Shown here piece by piece: positions 61,457-64,000 of a DNA stretch of 64,000 nt. Where the stretch lies: assembly GCF_040412425.1 (NCBI RefSeq), contig NC_089756.1, positions 8,834,726 through 8,898,725 of the forward strand, written 5' to 3'. Source of the stretch: Macrobrachium rosenbergii. Lineage: Eukaryota > Arthropoda > Malacostraca > Decapoda > Palaemonidae. Within the stretch, counting starts at the first letter, position 1. Each line of letters starts with the position of its first letter. The notes beneath the pieces are model-generated. The model was not told where the DNA came from. It saw only the letters and a list, made by a program, of their open reading frames with translations, and searched no databases. The position numbers and the translations under genes are program-made.

Positions 61457-62040
61457 AGTGCTCGAGTTACTATAATTCACCTTTCGATAATTCGATTTTC
61501 CGATGGGGTAAGCAATTAATACCGATACGACAATATTTACAAAATATATTTTTAAATTTCACACGGGCGCAGGCAGCAGCGTACAATCAGGCAGCGGGAG
61601 AGACCAAATTACTATAGACCAACTTCTTTTCCTCCATCTCTTTATCCCATCTTCTAGTTAAAAAAGCAAAAGAGAATGATAAAAGTATTGTTAGTAACAT
61701 TATACTCTTGCGTAAATGCATACAGCCATAAACAACCGAACAAGAAACTGTTGTTTTGCTTATCACCGAATCAGGTAACAACAGCCGTTTTGCTTGTATT
61801 TCAACCATCGTGCAGTAATACACAATTACCGTAGTTATAGTACAAATGAAGTTAAGTAGAATAGGACTGATATATTTTTACATTATACCCTTATCCGGTA
61901 TGGATAAAAGATCGGCAAAGAAATATACTGCTAAATTTAAGCTGCAAGTTGTAGCTGAAGCTGAGAAAACAATGTTCATGCTGCTAATGACTATAAATTA
62001 TTGTGCATCGGCAACATGGATGAACCTCGACAGTAATTAA
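61457..62040 (+). pseudogene. Second pogo-like element start with transposase N-terminus
   Basis: CAGTGCTCGAGTTACTATAA near 61457 is another pogo-type end. Downstream the ATG at 61900 opens MDKRSAKKYTAKFKLQVVAE, like the start of pogo/Tigger transposases (a psq/CENP-B-type helix-turn-helix beginning with a Tyr-x-Ala-x-Phe-Lys segment). The frame then degrades and stops at 62040. No DDE catalytic part is seen. Confidence 0.45.
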
Positions 62041-62546
62041 AATTGGAGAGAAAGTATTTTAATCAAAACTACTGGGCATGAAAGAACACATTACTGCTAT
62101 TTTTACGCCAATAAAGGATAAATACGTAAAGCTTGTATTATGATGAAATCAAGTGAAAACAGCGAACAGAATTTTTATTTTTTTTTACACAAAACAAACG
62201 GCCAACGTCATCTATTAACGAAAAAATAGATAAGTTAATTTCACAACGAGACATATTTGTGTTATATTTTGACTTAAAAACACTCTGTATAATGAAAAAT
62301 AACCTTGCCCCATATAAATAAAGTATCTAGAGATTCATTTATGCTAACTAGAAGCAAGAAAAGCGCTCTGAACCGAGTTTAATAAAGCGAAATAAACTTA
62401 ACGCATAATCGATTTCCAAACCAAAACATTGATTGCTATGATCACAATTTATAATACAAAAGCAATATAAGAAAATATACAATATTATTGGATACAGTGA
62501 ATTAAGGCATAACATTTTAAAAGATCCATGGAAAAGATCCATATTC

Positions 62547-63092
62547 GTGCGAAGTGTTACCCGCGAAATTTTGAATTCAAGCTGCCGTGAAGAAAATGTC
62601 CTTGTCTCAGGAGAAACTGAGAATGAGGTCTCCTTCACAGTCAGAGACTACTGTAGTTCCGCCTCTGAGCTAGATTTCACTACAGCTCAGCCAGAGACTG
62701 TCTTGCCTCCTACATCATTGCCGACTAGCCACAAAGGAGAAGCAGCACACTCCCCAACGAAAGCCCCTTCCCGACCCCTCCTCACTTCTAGCCTCCGGCT
62801 CAGAGAGCCCTCCGCCAATGCCAGAAGGCTTGACATGGTCCATGACCAAAAAAAAAAAAAAGTCTCTGTTGCAGAACCTGTCAGCCTACCTACACCAAGC
62901 CTCGGGGGCTCCCCAGCTTCACAACCTGAGGATCCGTCTTGGCCCTCATTTCCTACAACAGGCCTTGGTGGCTCCCCTAATTTGCAAACTGTGGATCCAT
63001 CTTGGCCTCCATTTCCAGTGCCAGTTTTGAACGAAGAGGGACCTGTTCCTTTCACAGAACATCTCTTTGAAGCAGAAGACCCTCTTAAGTAA
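62547..63092 (+). CDS. Unrecognised Pro/Ser-rich reading frame, part 1
   Basis: 181 codons with two similar internal segments (LGGSPASQPEDPSWPSFP and LGGSPNLQTVDPSWPPFP). An A13 run at 62849-62861 is read as KKKK and may mark a frame slip. After the stop at 63090-63092 the Pro-rich coding-like pattern goes on in another frame (EVASLLPELVLPASPIPSE to about 63235), so this may be an exon or pseudogene with a frameshift. I do not recognise the family. No zinc finger, protease or RT motif is visible. Confidence 0.35.
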   Translation: MRSVTREILNSSCREENVLVSGETENEVSFTVRDYCSSASELDFTTAQPETVLPPTSLPTSHKGEAAHSPTKAPSRPLLTSSLRLREPSANARRLDMVHDQKKKKVSVAEPVSLPTPSLGGSPASQPEDPSWPSFPTTGLGGSPNLQTVDPSWPPFPVPVLNEEGPVPFTEHLFEAEDPLK

Positions 63093-63188
63093 CAGAGCTC
63101 GGCCCTTTCCCGAGTGAAGTTGCATCTCTCCTTCCAGAGTTGGTGCTACCAGCTTCACCCATACCCTCAGAAACCATGGTACCTTTAT

Positions 63189-63286
63189 TAAGCGACCCTG
63201 TACCTCTTGCACTTAATGACATGATAGTGCCAAAAGGTAAGCGACCCTGTGCCTCTTGCACTTAATGACATGATAGTGCCAAACTA
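63189..63286. repeat. 49-bp tandem duplication
   Basis: TAAGCGACCCTGTACCTCTT... is repeated at 63189 and 63238 with one substitution in the visible part. It lies between the two coding-like parts and would shift the reading frame. Confidence 0.88.
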
Positions 63287-63319
63287 TCCCAGACAAATTT
63301 TCCTGCTGATTTCCAACCA

Positions 63320-63742
63320 GTGCCAGACCCAGCCTTGGGACATATGCAGTCCATAGCACTGTCGAACACCAGTGCGACTGAAACTAGTGTAGGGATACTG
63401 CCAGGTACTCATCTTGATATCACTCCTCAAATTCCCCAGTATGCCACCCATTCTGTGGCACCTACAGTGGAAGATCTTGCTAAGGCTTCTGTTGAACCTA
63501 TGGCGGAGCTGAGGCACACAGCCCCACTGAGGAGACGTTGTCACCGTCTTCACTCAGCTATGGCAATTCCAGCGCCTCCCACACAAAGTAACTGGAAGGC
63601 TGAATGCATCAAGGGTCTAGACCTCCAGGGATACCACTGGAAGGTCGAGCACATCAAGGCCCTCCAGATTGCAGCCGGAAAGTCATGCACCGCAAACACC
63701 TACAGTAAGAGCAGGTGTGCTCTCCTGGCACTAGTGCTCTAA
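63320..63742 (+). CDS. Unrecognised reading frame, part 2
   Basis: 140 codons from MPDPALGHMQSIALSNTSAT. The frame is open further upstream to about 63283 and ends SKSRCALLALVL. It is less Pro-rich at its end, with two similar KAECIKGLDLQGYHWK and KVEHIKALQIAAG segments. It may continue the protein of 62547-63235. An AATAAA at 63993-63998 could serve as its 3' end. Function unknown. Confidence 0.3.
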   Translation: MPDPALGHMQSIALSNTSATETSVGILPGTHLDITPQIPQYATHSVAPTVEDLAKASVEPMAELRHTAPLRRRCHRLHSAMAIPAPPTQSNWKAECIKGLDLQGYHWKVEHIKALQIAAGKSCTANTYSKSRCALLALVL

Positions 63743-64000
63743 CAGCACAGTCCCTTGACATACAACCCATAGACATAGTCTAGGTTTATGATAAAATTAA
63801 TTGACAGTTCCCCAGATTCACAACCTGAGGATCAGTTGCCCCCCTCCCCGCCTTTTATTTGTTCTTGTATCAACTTTTTACTTTATCTGTGACTTCATGG
63901 ATGTATATACAGTACTTTCTACATTGCATTATTTGTATGTTACTTCACCGTATGTTCCTATCAATTGTATTAACATAATAATACGTCTCATTAATAAATT
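63743..64000 (+). other. Possible 3' untranslated region
   Basis: CCCCAGATTCACAACCTGAG near 63811 repeats a segment of the upstream frame (near 62911). The window ends at TTAATAAATT, a polyadenylation-type signal. Otherwise no feature. Confidence 0.3.

Overview
This window looks like repeat-dominated nuclear DNA from an arthropod, most likely a decapod crustacean. The reasons are the extreme density of (TA)n, (CT)n, (TTA)n and (AAT)n microsatellites, tRNA-derived SINEs, and a mix of Gypsy (including CsRn1-like), RTE-like, Penelope, Tc1/mariner and pogo-like elements. The species call is inference. I see no convincing intact host gene, rRNA or functional tRNA; almost every long reading frame belongs to a transposable element or is a low-complexity artefact.

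Layout. 1-5749: a gag-only LTR retrotransposon with about 1.2 kb LTRs, its 5' LTR cut by the window edge. 5822-6983: a related solo LTR between two (TA)n tracts. 8.1-13.5 kb: microsatellites, the first copy of a hairpin-rich dispersed repeat (11963-12286) and a 28-bp minisatellite. 13553-14010: a 5'-truncated RTE-like LINE, followed by a probable solo LTR (14143-15777) sitting in (TA)n. 19201-25780: a Gypsy element with LTRs, PBS, PPT, target duplication and decayed gag-PR-RT-RH-IN, with a SINE inserted on its primer binding site. 26-35 kb: second copy of the hairpin repeat, a non-autonomous mariner-like element (30273-31523), a 46-bp minisatellite, a perfect 23-bp-arm hairpin and a 1.8 kb foldback with about 0.8 kb arms (32848-34657). 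37-40 kb: third hairpin-repeat copy, a small foldback sharing a motif with the large one, and a SINE with a perfect 13-bp target duplication. 40.3-44.1 kb: minus-strand Gypsy pol remnant, possibly with an env-like trace. 44.1-44.9 kb: Penelope-like GIY-YIG remnant. 46951-48349: Tc1-like transposon with terminal repeats, TA duplication and a broken transposase with D-35-E(Q) spacing. 49972-56269: CsRn1-like Gypsy arranged as LTR-gag-pol-LTR-gag-partial LTR. 56.5-64 kb: a MITE, tandem repeats, pogo/Tigger-like remnants and an unrecognised proline-rich coding-like tract.

The genes do not form a host pathway. The window records repeated insertion, nesting and decay. Many element ends abut (TA)n tracts, and several palindromic non-coding families recur. 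The best candidates for undescribed entities are the hairpin-rich repeat family, the foldback with its shared CTAGTACTAAACA module, and the gag-only LTR element.
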